A stretch of 53,521 bases of DNA from Anaerolineales bacterium (GTDB lineage: Bacteria > Chloroflexota > Anaerolineae > Anaerolineales > UBA11579). The notes under the pieces were generated by a model. It searched no databases. It had not been told where the DNA came from and worked only from the letters and a program-made list of their open reading frames with translations. The DNA lies in NCBI GenBank assembly GCA_016935415.1, contig JAFGRA010000307.1:1-53521 (forward strand), written 5' to 3'. Shown one piece after another: positions 20,801 to 29,742 of the stretch (positions are counted from its first letter, which is position 1; each line of letters starts with the position of its first letter). The translations under genes and the position numbers were made by a program.

Positions 20801-23625
20801 TTCGCTTGCGGGCGTACGACCGTCTGGCGTGGCACTTGTACAGGCGTCCATTATTGTTTGCAGGATGGGTGGTCTCGGCCGGGGCAATTGGCCTAGCGTT
20901 GGTACGCAACTTGTGGATATTAGGTGGGCAGCGTATCCAACAAACCTGGGCAGTGGTCTGCCTACTGCTGGTGGTGGCGCTTTATGCGCTCTCAGCACGC
21001 TTGTTCCGGCGAGCGCGCTTCGTGTGGTTGGCAGCGTTGGTGCTGTTTGTGCCCTGGACGATCCTGACTCGGATGGGCTGGTTTTTCAAGTGGCGTTTCT
21101 CTATTCCCGAATTCGCGATCAGTTGGGTCATGCTGGCCTGGTTGCTTTACGTCATCGGCCTGTATTTAAAGCCCAGGATTCAACCGAAATATGTGTTGCC
21201 GCTGAATGTTGTGACACAAGTGTTGCTTGTATTCGCGTTGTTCTGGGGTATCGCTGATGTGGATACCGGCAAATATAGTTTCGGATTGGCAATAGGTCTG
21301 TATGTGTTGGCTGCCTGGCTGGATTATAGAATGTTGGCGGGAGCGAATGAAAGTATGTCGGTTATAAAAGCGAGCCGGTATCTGTATCTGGCGTTGCTTT
21401 TGGTGCCGGTGTGGTGCGTGTATTTGCTGGCCTGGAGTCTCCCACAGGCACAGCACGAACTTTATGGGGTGATGTTTTTGGCGTTTGGCATAATAGGGGT
21501 GCTGGTCGGACGTTGGTTCCGGCGACGGAGAGCAGTATCTGAGCAATGCGAACGATACGCCCTACCAGCCTACCTGACCGGCTATTTGGCTTTGATCGTG
21601 GGTACGATGTTGGTCGCCCACATCCCTACCTTGCTGGCGTTTGGGCTGGTCTACGCTGCTCTGGTGATGCTTTTGTCGGCGCGCCTATTTCGCAACCCCG
21701 GCTGGGTATATCCCGCCGCGATTTTTCTTGCGCTGGCGCTGCTACTGGCGATGCATGAAGCCGAAATCGACGTCAATCGACAAGGTTGGGGATTGATCGC
21801 GCTGGCAGCCGTTTATCTGATGTTGGCCTGGCTGCTGCGCCGGGTGAAGCTACCTGCTTACGGCACGGCTTTGCTGGCGACCGGATTTGCATTGATCGCC
21901 TTTGGCCTGCCGCCATCCAGCCAAGATCAGGACGGCGCCTTGTGGGGATACGGCGCAGCAGCATTTTTATATGTGGTGAGTGCCTTTTGGCTGAGACAGC
22001 CGCTGCTGTTGACCCCGGCATGTGCGCTAGTGATAGTTCCTTATGCAATTGGTATCCAGAAATTAGAAATCTCCTCGGACTGGGTTGGCTTGAGCCTATA
22101 TCCGGGAGCGGTTGCAGCGCTGGTGGTGGCCTGGATGCTGGATAAGCACCAAGGGATGCCCAAGCAATTCCCGTGGAACGCTCCGGAAAAATGGCCGGTT
22201 GCGGTAGGGAATCGTTTCTTCGGTTGGTGGGGTTTGCCGCTATATATACTGGGGTTTGGCCTGGCAACCTTTAGCCCAATCTTCACCGCCGGACGAGATG
22301 ACCTGGTAGCCCTGAATTGTTTGCTGCTCATGCTGGTGTTTGCCTGGGCCGTTTACCGTTTCCGGTTGCGCGGCTGGCTGTTCGCCAGTGTTGCGGCGGG
22401 GCACCTGGCATACGCCTTCTTGCTGCGCTCGTGGGGCTGGTGGCGCTACCCAGTACATGCCTGGATGCATTTCCTGCCGGTGAGCGTATTGACAGCGTTG
22501 GCAGCTATCTGGGTGATGCGTAGGTTAGGCGAGAAATCGCCGCTGACGAAAGAGTATTGGCACGTGGGCTGGTCACGTCCATTGTTCTTGATCGCAGCTT
22601 TCGATATTTTGATCTCACAACTCGGCAGCCTGGCTCTCGCCGATGCGGCTGCGCTGATCACCTTGGTCAATGCTTTACTGATTGCTTTCTGGTCTTCGGC
22701 CCTGTACGCGCCCAATTTGCTTTACGCCAGCAGCATTCTAGGCCTGGTTTCGCTTGGGCAGTGGCTGATGTTCAAGTTGGAATCTTTGGAGCGGATCCTG
22801 CCGGCGTATGCCTTATTGACACTGGCGTACGCTGTGATTGGTTATGGCCTGACGTTGTTGAAGCGGGGGCGTGAGCATTCTGTACCGGGCTGGTTGGCGG
22901 CCTGGGAGAAACCATTCCAGTTAAGCAGCCGGGTGCTGTCATTCTTGTTACTTTTCTGTACGGCCGTTTTTGGTTTCCCCTTGGCGTATTGGAGTTTGCG
23001 AGCTGTCTTTGGATTCGCATTCCGCCACCTGGTCATCTTGGAAAAGGTGCGGATGGTGATCGAGGTTTTCTCCTTCATTGGGTTAGCCTACTTAGCTAGA
23101 GCGTTTGCTTACCGCCGTACGCGCCTGTCCTACTCTGCCAGCGGCTTGCTGCTGGTGAGCTGGTTGCTGTATGCCTTTTATATACAACAATGGGATAACC
23201 TTGCCAGGGTGCAGTGGTACGTGATCCCAACCGGGTTGTACATCCTGGGAGTGGCTTTCCTGGAATGGCGACAGGGAAACAAGACGCTGGCGCGCTGGCT
23301 GGACTATACTGCTATGCTGCTTATGCTGGGGTCGTTATTCCGGCAGACATTGGCGTTTGGATGGAGCTATGCCTTAATGCTTGGCCTTGAAGGTTTCCTC
23401 ACAATCTGGTGGGGCAGCGCCCGGCGGCTGCGGCGTTTTCTGTACGCCGGGATGGTCGGCGTGATTCTGGCGACCGTGGGACAACTTATCAACTCTTTGC
23501 AATCCATCAACCAGTGGATCACCTTTGGCATTATTGGTATTCTATTAGTGGTAGCAGCGATCTTCATCGAACGCCGTCTGGAGCAACTGAAAGCCTGGCA
23601 AGAATTATTGGAATCCTGGGAATAG
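17842..23625 (+). CDS. Giant polytopic membrane protein (1927 aa) with N-terminal double-CxxC zinc ribbon (SCO7613/DUF2157-like architecture)
   Basis: MPCPKCNHLEYQANKPCPNCNFSGD, soluble helical segment to about residue 230, then dozens of hydrophobic segments. Confidence 0.85.
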   Translation: MPCPKCNHLEYQANKPCPNCNFSGDTDQIVELTHIKWMLREIYSWEPNELQAAERSALVSRYTTRLRELEIQLGLRARPFAAEEAPQRWQELIRLEAFFNLLTTWQNAHALDAKSSQALRGDIWAQIKDLRKRLEDFERPKYPETQQEQLEVNIFLLEQIQLYQDEGKLHFLDSKVLSDLHQQKKELEIALGLQSTPEESGDSVEEIEVEAQPEQVYEVPEIADIIPPPPKLPLRERIMRSMLSERTLQAVLFLGIFLLFSAALSFVIWGWQNFSAAVRVAIPIAFTLVFFLIGWYVREKTPLSRSGVAIEAIAALLIPIDFYTVYANYGNPPDYWSEFWLLTSVLCLGAYILLTLNIQSEFFGYLVVTAAGSVVLSTIEIFDLSRDWYPAGLSVLAVVALVIATLLSRRPEPGEMDIFAAPFRYMALLIPGILMPLTLGWRMIDRSTYDSLHYAMTASWLLGSLIFGWGAIYHRSRSLGLLAPTALPISIYMLQGAIFDAIGTNLAWQAFGIALIVPYYFYSGWYLSQKDDAVFQGHGRVLNVWGTVLLIVMPFWALTDLRSGAAAASTHAVLAGAAILAAGLWQRPRYLYVASVLAASATSFFVSEIGFTTSEVSVGWASLAILHVVTAFWLGRTHFNAGKRFITPLVRAGYAISLLAILLALVQYDGQLLSYSLGNWILLTIWGARLAYLNAPGFATEKERYRTRFHWLAALAMPFWLWVIINNQQPADEVLPLALTGLAWGMALVSYRLKKFDRAFHLPWYLTGLVVNHIAVLVAIGTLGFSYTLSFVVLALGGLFLTDAFAVHVSRELFPGGLVGVVGLILLMHEFELTREEIAFGIGVLVTVYFLSGLLIERLKSQVFTGEFLVPLYASAHLLTLVILLILYSRPLDQFVFRGEWTDAMRLWGAGTQLVLGIMYGFFAWGKYKEVWGHVAAWLGAAGGGFIAIILSSGSGRSAVIAAVVAIVYVLAERGLHHGRRLLRLSVRLRAYDRLAWHLYRRPLLFAGWVVSAGAIGLALVRNLWILGGQRIQQTWAVVCLLLVVALYALSARLFRRARFVWLAALVLFVPWTILTRMGWFFKWRFSIPEFAISWVMLAWLLYVIGLYLKPRIQPKYVLPLNVVTQVLLVFALFWGIADVDTGKYSFGLAIGLYVLAAWLDYRMLAGANESMSVIKASRYLYLALLLVPVWCVYLLAWSLPQAQHELYGVMFLAFGIIGVLVGRWFRRRRAVSEQCERYALPAYLTGYLALIVGTMLVAHIPTLLAFGLVYAALVMLLSARLFRNPGWVYPAAIFLALALLLAMHEAEIDVNRQGWGLIALAAVYLMLAWLLRRVKLPAYGTALLATGFALIAFGLPPSSQDQDGALWGYGAAAFLYVVSAFWLRQPLLLTPACALVIVPYAIGIQKLEISSDWVGLSLYPGAVAALVVAWMLDKHQGMPKQFPWNAPEKWPVAVGNRFFGWWGLPLYILGFGLATFSPIFTAGRDDLVALNCLLLMLVFAWAVYRFRLRGWLFASVAAGHLAYAFLLRSWGWWRYPVHAWMHFLPVSVLTALAAIWVMRRLGEKSPLTKEYWHVGWSRPLFLIAAFDILISQLGSLALADAAALITLVNALLIAFWSSALYAPNLLYASSILGLVSLGQWLMFKLESLERILPAYALLTLAYAVIGYGLTLLKRGREHSVPGWLAAWEKPFQLSSRVLSFLLLFCTAVFGFPLAYWSLRAVFGFAFRHLVILEKVRMVIEVFSFIGLAYLARAFAYRRTRLSYSASGLLLVSWLLYAFYIQQWDNLARVQWYVIPTGLYILGVAFLEWRQGNKTLARWLDYTAMLLMLGSLFRQTLAFGWSYALMLGLEGFLTIWWGSARRLRRFLYAGMVGVILATVGQLINSLQSINQWITFGIIGILLVVAAIFIERRLEQLKAWQELLESWE

Positions 23626-23628
23626 ACC

Positions 23629-24939
23629 ATGAGTGTTGAAACTGTGAAAGAAAAATCCATAAAGAACATGCCAGGTCAAATGCCTTTATGGCAAAAGCGC
23701 ACGATCAAGGTAATTGGCATACTGATGGCCATTGTGGGTCTTCCGGTGGGGGTTGCTTCTTTGTGCGTCGGTTTACTTTCGATTATCGATGGATCTACTG
23801 GTCAAGGTCTTGCCGTGCTTCTATTTGGATTGCTCGCGTTCGGTGGTGGATTATTAACCGCCTACCATGCAAATGCGTCAATTGACAAAAGGCCTTCCAA
23901 ACCGCTGAAGCTCCCCAAAGAATGGGTATTGGTGGGTGCGTTCGTTCTATTAGTCTATCTGGGGGTATTGATCTCTCCGGTTGGAGACGATGGTGTTGTG
24001 TTCGCGCCAGTCTTGATCGTGCTGGCGTTGCTGCCACCTACCTGGGCGATGGCGTGGTTCCGGCGCAATCAGCCGGATACGTTGACCGCACGGCGTGGGA
24101 TTGTAGCTTTGATCGGTGGGGCAACGGTTAGTGTGTTATTTGCCCTGCTGTTGGAAGTCCTCTTCCCAACGATCATCCTTTCATTGGTTTACGAGCTTTA
24201 CGGTTCGGTTTTGGTAAGTGTGCGGACGTTACTAAGAGAGTTAGCCTGGCGGGAGATCGCCAGGGCGCTCACCAGTCCCGGCTTTATCTTCGCATTCGTT
24301 CACCTGGCGATCGTGGCACCGCTGGCAGAGGAGCTTGCCAAGCCACTGGTTACCTTGCCGGTGATTGGATATCTATCCAAACGGGAAGCATTCCTGGTTG
24401 GGGCGATGGCCGGGATTGGCTTTGCGGCAGTGGAGAATGTGCTCTACGCTGGGTTTGGTTTTTCCTTCTGGGCGGGTATCCTGGTAGTGCGCGCTTTGGG
24501 TGGCGCGATCCACCCGTTGGGTTCGGGGTTGGTAGCCGCGGGGTGGCAGGGAGTTCTCCGTCGTGAAAAGGATGCGCTGCGCAAGTGGTTGAGTTATTTT
24601 GGACTGGCAGTCGGAATCCACGCGCTATGGAACGGTGGTTCGCTTTTGGTGATCACGTTGGCAGGTGCGCAATTCTTTGGAGATTTACCGCCCGAGATCG
24701 ATGTGCTGGGACTGTCGGCGGGTGGCACGACTCTGGCATTTTTGATTGTCTTGGGGTTAGCGGCATTGTGGTTGGGTGAAGCGATATTCAAAACCGAGGG
24801 CTCAGATTCTGAGCGAGATGCCGACGTGATGGAAGAATTGTTCATGGTGTCGGACCGGGCGATGGCGATCTGGGCGTTTGCTTGCCTGGTTGCCTTTGTA
24901 CCAGCCGGGATCGCTGGGTTACAACTAATTTTGCGGTGA
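23629..24939 (+). CDS. PrsW-like intramembrane metalloprotease
   Basis: PLAEELAKPLVTLPVIGYLSKREAFLVGAMAGIGFAAVENVLY, later GIHALWNGG; multi-TM. Confidence 0.85.
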   Translation: MSVETVKEKSIKNMPGQMPLWQKRTIKVIGILMAIVGLPVGVASLCVGLLSIIDGSTGQGLAVLLFGLLAFGGGLLTAYHANASIDKRPSKPLKLPKEWVLVGAFVLLVYLGVLISPVGDDGVVFAPVLIVLALLPPTWAMAWFRRNQPDTLTARRGIVALIGGATVSVLFALLLEVLFPTIILSLVYELYGSVLVSVRTLLRELAWREIARALTSPGFIFAFVHLAIVAPLAEELAKPLVTLPVIGYLSKREAFLVGAMAGIGFAAVENVLYAGFGFSFWAGILVVRALGGAIHPLGSGLVAAGWQGVLRREKDALRKWLSYFGLAVGIHALWNGGSLLVITLAGAQFFGDLPPEIDVLGLSAGGTTLAFLIVLGLAALWLGEAIFKTEGSDSERDADVMEELFMVSDRAMAIWAFACLVAFVPAGIAGLQLILR

Positions 24940-24954
24940 TGGTGAAAAGCGGTT

Positions 24955-25512
24955 ATGAAGGCACCTAAGTTTTTACGTAAGCTGAATATCAACACGCTGT
25001 TCGTGGTGATCCTAATCGTCGCTAACCTTTTTACCTGGCTGCGGTTGCTGCTGGCCATGCCGGAACCATACCTAGTCGACCCGGTGCGCGATCCCGAAGT
25101 GGTCGCTTTGCTCGAGTATATCCGTTCTGGAGAGCATTCAGGCGAGGAGTGGGTGGTGCACTTGACTGAGGAAGAGGCCGAGCAGACGATTGCCTGGTAC
25201 TTGAATCGCTACCCGCAAATCCCGTTTGCGCATCCACACGTGGAAATCACGTCCGATTATGTATTTGGCGAAGGCGACGCGACAATCACCGGATTGCGTG
25301 TGCATGTAAGTGGCAAGGCCAGTGTAACCTTGGAAAACGGCTTACCCAAGGTCGAAATTTTAGAATTAAGCCTGCCGCTGCCGCGACCAATCCGACAGGC
25401 ATTAGAACAGGAAATTGACAGGCAACTCCAACGCGCCGATTTGCTGCCGGTGCGTTTTACGTCAGCGGAATGGCATGATGGCGAAGTGATCGTTGAGGGG
25501 ATTATTCGATAA
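24955..25512 (+). CDS. Single-TM anchored hypothetical protein (extracytoplasmic domain possibly LmeA/DUF2993- or YpmS-like)
   Basis: N-terminal TM NINTLFVVILIVANLFTWLRLL; VHLTEEEAEQTIAWYLN; C-terminal beta-rich segment. Confidence 0.6.
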   Translation: MKAPKFLRKLNINTLFVVILIVANLFTWLRLLLAMPEPYLVDPVRDPEVVALLEYIRSGEHSGEEWVVHLTEEEAEQTIAWYLNRYPQIPFAHPHVEITSDYVFGEGDATITGLRVHVSGKASVTLENGLPKVEILELSLPLPRPIRQALEQEIDRQLQRADLLPVRFTSAEWHDGEVIVEGIIR

Positions 25513-25572
25513 TTGCAGCAGTTATCTTGATGAACTGGCAGAAGTGAGATAAATTAATAGGGACGATATAGG

Positions 25573-25594
25573 CCAGCAGGTTGCTGGTGGTTTT
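25573..25594 (+). terminator. Intrinsic terminator ending the giant-protein operon
   Basis: CCAGCA-ggt-TGCTGG-tggTTTTT. Confidence 0.65.
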
Positions 25595-25639
25595 TAGTTT
25601 TGGCTGGCAATTGCTTGCTGGTGTTCAATTTATTCAACA

Positions 25640-26662
25640 TTGGTAGTACAAAAGGAGAAGATCATGCAGTATCGTAGACTGGGGAAATCTGGTTTAAAGG
25701 TGAGTGTTCTGTCGTATGGCGCCTGGGTAACGTTTGGTAATCAGGTAGATGTTGACCTGGCGGCTGATATGCTGAAAACAGCATACGACGCCGGGGTAAA
25801 TTTTTTCGATAATGCCGAAGTGTACGCACATGGAATGGCTGAAACTGTGATGGGCAAAGCTTTGAAGAAGCTTGGTTGGCGGAGGGATAGCTATACCGTG
25901 TCCAGCAAGGTGCGCTGGGGCTGTTTGGAGAATCCCAAGCCAACTCAATTGGGATTGAGCCGCAAGCATATCTATGAAGCCTGCGATCAGGCCATCGAGC
26001 GCCTGGGTACAGATTACCTCGACCTGTATTTTTGCCACCGGCCGGACCCCGAAGTGCCGATGGAAGAGGTCGTGCGGGCGATGACGGAATTGATCCAACA
26101 GGGCAAGGTGTTCTATTGGGGCACCTCGGAATGGTCTGCCCAGCAGTTGATGGAAGCGCACAGTGTCGCACGCCAGTATAACCTGATCCCGCCGACTATG
26201 GAGCAGCCACAGTACAATATGCTCCACCGTTATCGCTTCGAAATCGAATACGGCCGCCTGTACGATGAGATTGGCCTGGGGACAACGATCTGGTCGCCGC
26301 TGGCTTCAGGTTTGTTGACCGGAAAATACAACGACAGTGTGCCCGATGACGCGCGCATTAACCTGCCCGGCTACGAGTGGTTGAAGCAGATGTTCGAAAG
26401 CGAGGAAGGGCAGGCGCGTTTGCAGACCGTACGTGACCTGACCGAATTGGCAGGCGATTTGGGCACGACAATGCCGCGCCTGGCGATTGCCTGGTGCCTC
26501 AAGAATCCGAACGTAAGTACGGTGATTATGGGCGCTTCGAAAAAGAGTCAGCTCGAAGACAATCTGAAATCTCTGGAAGTGCTCGATAAGCTGACGCCGG
26601 ATGTGATGGAGCAAATCGAAGGTGTGCTGGGTAATAAACCCGAGCCAATGGATTTCCAATAA
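25640..26662 (+). CDS. Aldo/keto reductase (Kv-beta-like); internal Met at 25664 is the likely start
   Basis: [61 protein letters not shown]. Confidence 0.93.
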   Translation: MVVQKEKIMQYRRLGKSGLKVSVLSYGAWVTFGNQVDVDLAADMLKTAYDAGVNFFDNAEVYAHGMAETVMGKALKKLGWRRDSYTVSSKVRWGCLENPKPTQLGLSRKHIYEACDQAIERLGTDYLDLYFCHRPDPEVPMEEVVRAMTELIQQGKVFYWGTSEWSAQQLMEAHSVARQYNLIPPTMEQPQYNMLHRYRFEIEYGRLYDEIGLGTTIWSPLASGLLTGKYNDSVPDDARINLPGYEWLKQMFESEEGQARLQTVRDLTELAGDLGTTMPRLAIAWCLKNPNVSTVIMGASKKSQLEDNLKSLEVLDKLTPDVMEQIEGVLGNKPEPMDFQ

Positions 26663-26688
26663 GTTTGATTTTGGATTGAAGTAGAGAT

Positions 26689-26726
26689 TTCCCCTGGACT
26701 GCAAGTGAAAGTCCAGGGGAATTTTA
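26689..26726 (+). terminator. Intrinsic terminator
   Basis: TTCCCCTGGACT-gcaagtgaa-AGTCCAGGGGAA-TTTTA. Confidence 0.88.
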
Positions 26727-26867
26727 TTTAAGCGACAAGTGGATTTTTGTTGTATGTCAGGCCCACTTGCGAGAGAAAAACAGGGTACACTTAGTACCAT
26801 TTTGCACAAATTATCAAAACGGCTCTTTTGAAGCGTAGTTCCTTTCGAGGAAATATTAGGAGAGAAA

Positions 26868-27860
26868 ATGAGAAGCAGAACCAAACTGGAGCTTGATAAT
26901 GATACGATCGTTACACTGTTTGAAAAGGCTGGGATTGACGGCGCCGAAAACATCGCTCCGCTTGGGGCGGGGGAATTCAATAGCGTGTATGCGGTGGATG
27001 CAGCCGGAAAAGCCTATGCTATAAAAATCGCCCCACTAGGTTCGGCGGGGACATTGACTTATGAGCAGCAAATGATGGCGCAAGAGGTTTATTATTATTC
27101 GATAATGTCGGATCGGGCAAAGATCCGCGTACCAGAGATCTATTTTACGGATTTTTCCAGGACGGAAATACCTGTGGAATATTTCATTATGGAAAGACTT
27201 CAGGGGAAACAGATCGATCAGGCTGAGTTATCCGATGCGCAAATGAAAGCAGCCGATGAAAAGTTGGCCGCGATGGTCGCAAAGATGCATGCCGTAAAAG
27301 GGGATAAGTTTGGCTATCGCCAAAATCAATTGTTTGAGAACTGGTACCTGGCACTTCAGGCTATGGTCAGCAATCTGATTGCGGATTGCAAGAAACTGGG
27401 AAAGAAAACCAGGCGGGGTGAGAAACTGCTGGACTATATCCACAAAAATAAGCTGGTGCTTGAAAAGGTGGAATGTTCACTGATCAATTTTGATATCTGG
27501 CCGCCGAATATCTTCTGCGATTGGGAAAATGGAGAATTGAATTTGGCGTGGATCGATCCAGAAAGATGCCTTTGGGGGGACCGAATTGCCGATTTTGTAT
27601 GCTTGGATTTTATGAATATGTCCCTGGAGAGCAAGACGGCAATGTTGCAGGCGTATAACCGGGCCACGGATGAACCAATCAAGGTGGGGGGCGAAGAGAA
27701 AATCCGTTTTGCGATTATGTTGGGTTATCTGGGACTAATCATGGAAGTGGAAAAGTATGCCCGTTACTCGTTTTTTCATTATGGATATTGGCGGAATGTG
27801 CTGGTTACGAGAAAAATATTCCCCAATTGTTTTGCGCAACTTGAAGAATTGATTAAGTGA
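26868..27860 (+). CDS. APH/choline-kinase-like phosphotransferase
   Basis: LGAGEFNSVYAVDAAGKAYAIKIAP, SLINFDIWPPNIF catalytic-like loop, WIDPERCLWGDRIADFVCLDF. Confidence 0.8.
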   Translation: MRSRTKLELDNDTIVTLFEKAGIDGAENIAPLGAGEFNSVYAVDAAGKAYAIKIAPLGSAGTLTYEQQMMAQEVYYYSIMSDRAKIRVPEIYFTDFSRTEIPVEYFIMERLQGKQIDQAELSDAQMKAADEKLAAMVAKMHAVKGDKFGYRQNQLFENWYLALQAMVSNLIADCKKLGKKTRRGEKLLDYIHKNKLVLEKVECSLINFDIWPPNIFCDWENGELNLAWIDPERCLWGDRIADFVCLDFMNMSLESKTAMLQAYNRATDEPIKVGGEEKIRFAIMLGYLGLIMEVEKYARYSFFHYGYWRNVLVTRKIFPNCFAQLEELIK

Positions 27861-27914
27861 TGATTTGTGGTTCGTGCTTTAATGTTTAATCGAGATATTG
27901 AGTTCCATAACAAG

Positions 27915-27953
27915 AAAAAGAGCTGAGGTATAGCTTGCACTTCAGCTCTTTTT
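27915..27953. terminator. Bidirectional intrinsic terminator between convergent genes
   Basis: AAAAAGAGCTGA ... TCAGCTCTTTTT. Confidence 0.85.
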
Positions 27954-27967
27954 ATGTCCAGCGAATT

Positions 27968-29020
27968 TTATACTTGCTGTATATCCAGGACGACTTTGAT
28001 GGTTTCCGGATCTTCCTGGCTGACCTGATCGAAAGCGGCGGTGATCTCTGCCAGGGGCACCTGGTCGGTGACTAGTAGTTCAGGGTGCAGCAGGCCGTTT
28101 GCTAACATGCGGATGGCGCGCGGAAATTCGCCACGCGTCACGCGTGAGGCGATGATCTGGGCTTCTTTGAGCACCAAGGTTTTGAAATGCAGTGCGGAAA
28201 GTTGCTCGCCCAGCCCAGCGGTTACGATGCGGCCGCCGCTGCGGATCATTTTGACGGCCTGTGCCAGGGGGGCTTCCTGTCCGGGTGGTAGGTGGTAGTG
28301 GCCGACCGCCTCGATCACGCAATCTGCACCGATGCCATCGGTCAATGCTAATACTTGTTCAACGGGATCGATTTCGCGAATGTTGAATGCATAGTTGGCA
28401 CCCAGCTTTTTTGCGGTTTCCAGCCGGAAGGGCTGCAGATCGGTGATGATGGTCAGGCCGGGGGTGACGCTGTGGCAAAGTACATCCAGGATCGACAGCC
28501 CCAATTTGCCTGCACCGAGGATGACGACGGTCTCACCCGGCTGCACCTGCCCACGTTGCAGAATATGGTGGCCCAACCCGAACATCTCAACCATAGGGGC
28601 GTATTGCATGGGGATGCTTTCTGGTAGTTGGAAGAGGTGACTGGCCGGGGCGGCTACGTATTGCCCTAACCCGCCATCCATGTCGATGCCGAGCAACTTA
28701 AGCGTGCTGCAAGCGTTGATGTGACTGGTGAGGCAGGCTGGGCAACTGTGGCAGGAAATGATCGGGTCAACGACCACGCGGTCGCCAGCCTTGAAGCCCT
28801 GCACATCTGCACCAACATCCACGATTGTGCCGCCGAACTCGTGCCCCAGAATGGCCGGGTAGCGGACCCGGTTATGGAATTCACCCAGGAAGACGTGCAG
28901 GTCGGTGCCGCAAATGCCGGTGAATGCCGGTTGGATCAGGACTTCATCGGGTTCGATTTTTGGCTCGGACGCTTCGCCGACGCGGATGTCTTTATCGTTG
29001 TAGAGTATGCCAGCTTTCAT
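27968..29020 (-). CDS. Zinc-dependent MDR alcohol/polyol dehydrogenase (butanediol/threonine dehydrogenase-like)
   Basis: GICGTDLHVF, GHEFGGTIVDVG, GAGKLGLSILDVL. Confidence 0.92.
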   Translation of the reverse strand: MKAGILYNDKDIRVGEASEPKIEPDEVLIQPAFTGICGTDLHVFLGEFHNRVRYPAILGHEFGGTIVDVGADVQGFKAGDRVVVDPIISCHSCPACLTSHINACSTLKLLGIDMDGGLGQYVAAPASHLFQLPESIPMQYAPMVEMFGLGHHILQRGQVQPGETVVILGAGKLGLSILDVLCHSVTPGLTIITDLQPFRLETAKKLGANYAFNIREIDPVEQVLALTDGIGADCVIEAVGHYHLPPGQEAPLAQAVKMIRSGGRIVTAGLGEQLSALHFKTLVLKEAQIIASRVTRGEFPRAIRMLANGLLHPELLVTDQVPLAEITAAFDQVSQEDPETIKVVLDIQQV

Positions 29021-29043
29021 CGTTTCACCTCAACAATCGGGCT

Positions 29044-29721
29044 TTAGTTTGAATTGCGAATGGCGTTGATGCGCTGCAAAACTAGGGCAACTTTTTCGGT
29101 CAGGGCGGCGTAATCTCCGGCTGCTACCAGGGATTTCTCGATTAATTTTGAACCCATGCCGACACAAGTTGCCCCGGCTTCGAACCAGGCGCGCAGGTTT
29201 TCTTCGCTGGCATCGACGCCACCGGTCGGCATGATGCGTGTCCAAGGGCACGGCCCCATCACAGCTTTGACGAAGCCTGGTCCGCCGACGGAAGTGCCGG
29301 GGAAAATCTTGACGATTTCCACGCCGAGTTCTTCAGCCTGCGAGATTTCGGAGAGTGTACCGCAGCCTGGCATATAAGCGACCTTGTGGCGGTTGCAAAC
29401 GCGGGCAACTTCAGGGTTGAGCACTGGCCCGACCACGAAGTTGGCCCCAGCCGCCATGTACATTGCGGCAGTTGGAGCATCGACCACGGAGCCGATACCG
29501 AGGATCAATTGTGAGTTTTGTTCGGCGAGGTGCTTGGAAAGTTGAGTGAAAACATCGATAGCGAAATCACCACGATTGGTGAACTCGAGCACACGCGCGC
29601 CACCGGCTTCGCAGGCGGCAGCAACCTGCTTGCTGACTTCAAAATCAGCGTTGTAGAAAAGCGGTACCAGCCCGCTTTCGATAACGGCGTTCAATACTTG
29701 CATTCTGCTAAATCGTGCCAT
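29044..29721 (-). CDS. eda: KDPG/KHG aldolase
   Basis: EFTNRGDFAIDVF, GANFVVGPVLNPEV, VKIFPGTSVGGPGFVKAVMGPCPWTRIMPTGGVD. Confidence 0.93.
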   Translation of the reverse strand: MARFSRMQVLNAVIESGLVPLFYNADFEVSKQVAAACEAGGARVLEFTNRGDFAIDVFTQLSKHLAEQNSQLILGIGSVVDAPTAAMYMAAGANFVVGPVLNPEVARVCNRHKVAYMPGCGTLSEISQAEELGVEIVKIFPGTSVGGPGFVKAVMGPCPWTRIMPTGGVDASEENLRAWFEAGATCVGMGSKLIEKSLVAAGDYAALTEKVALVLQRINAIRNSN

Positions 29722-29742
29722 GATGGTTATCCTTCTGGTTAA

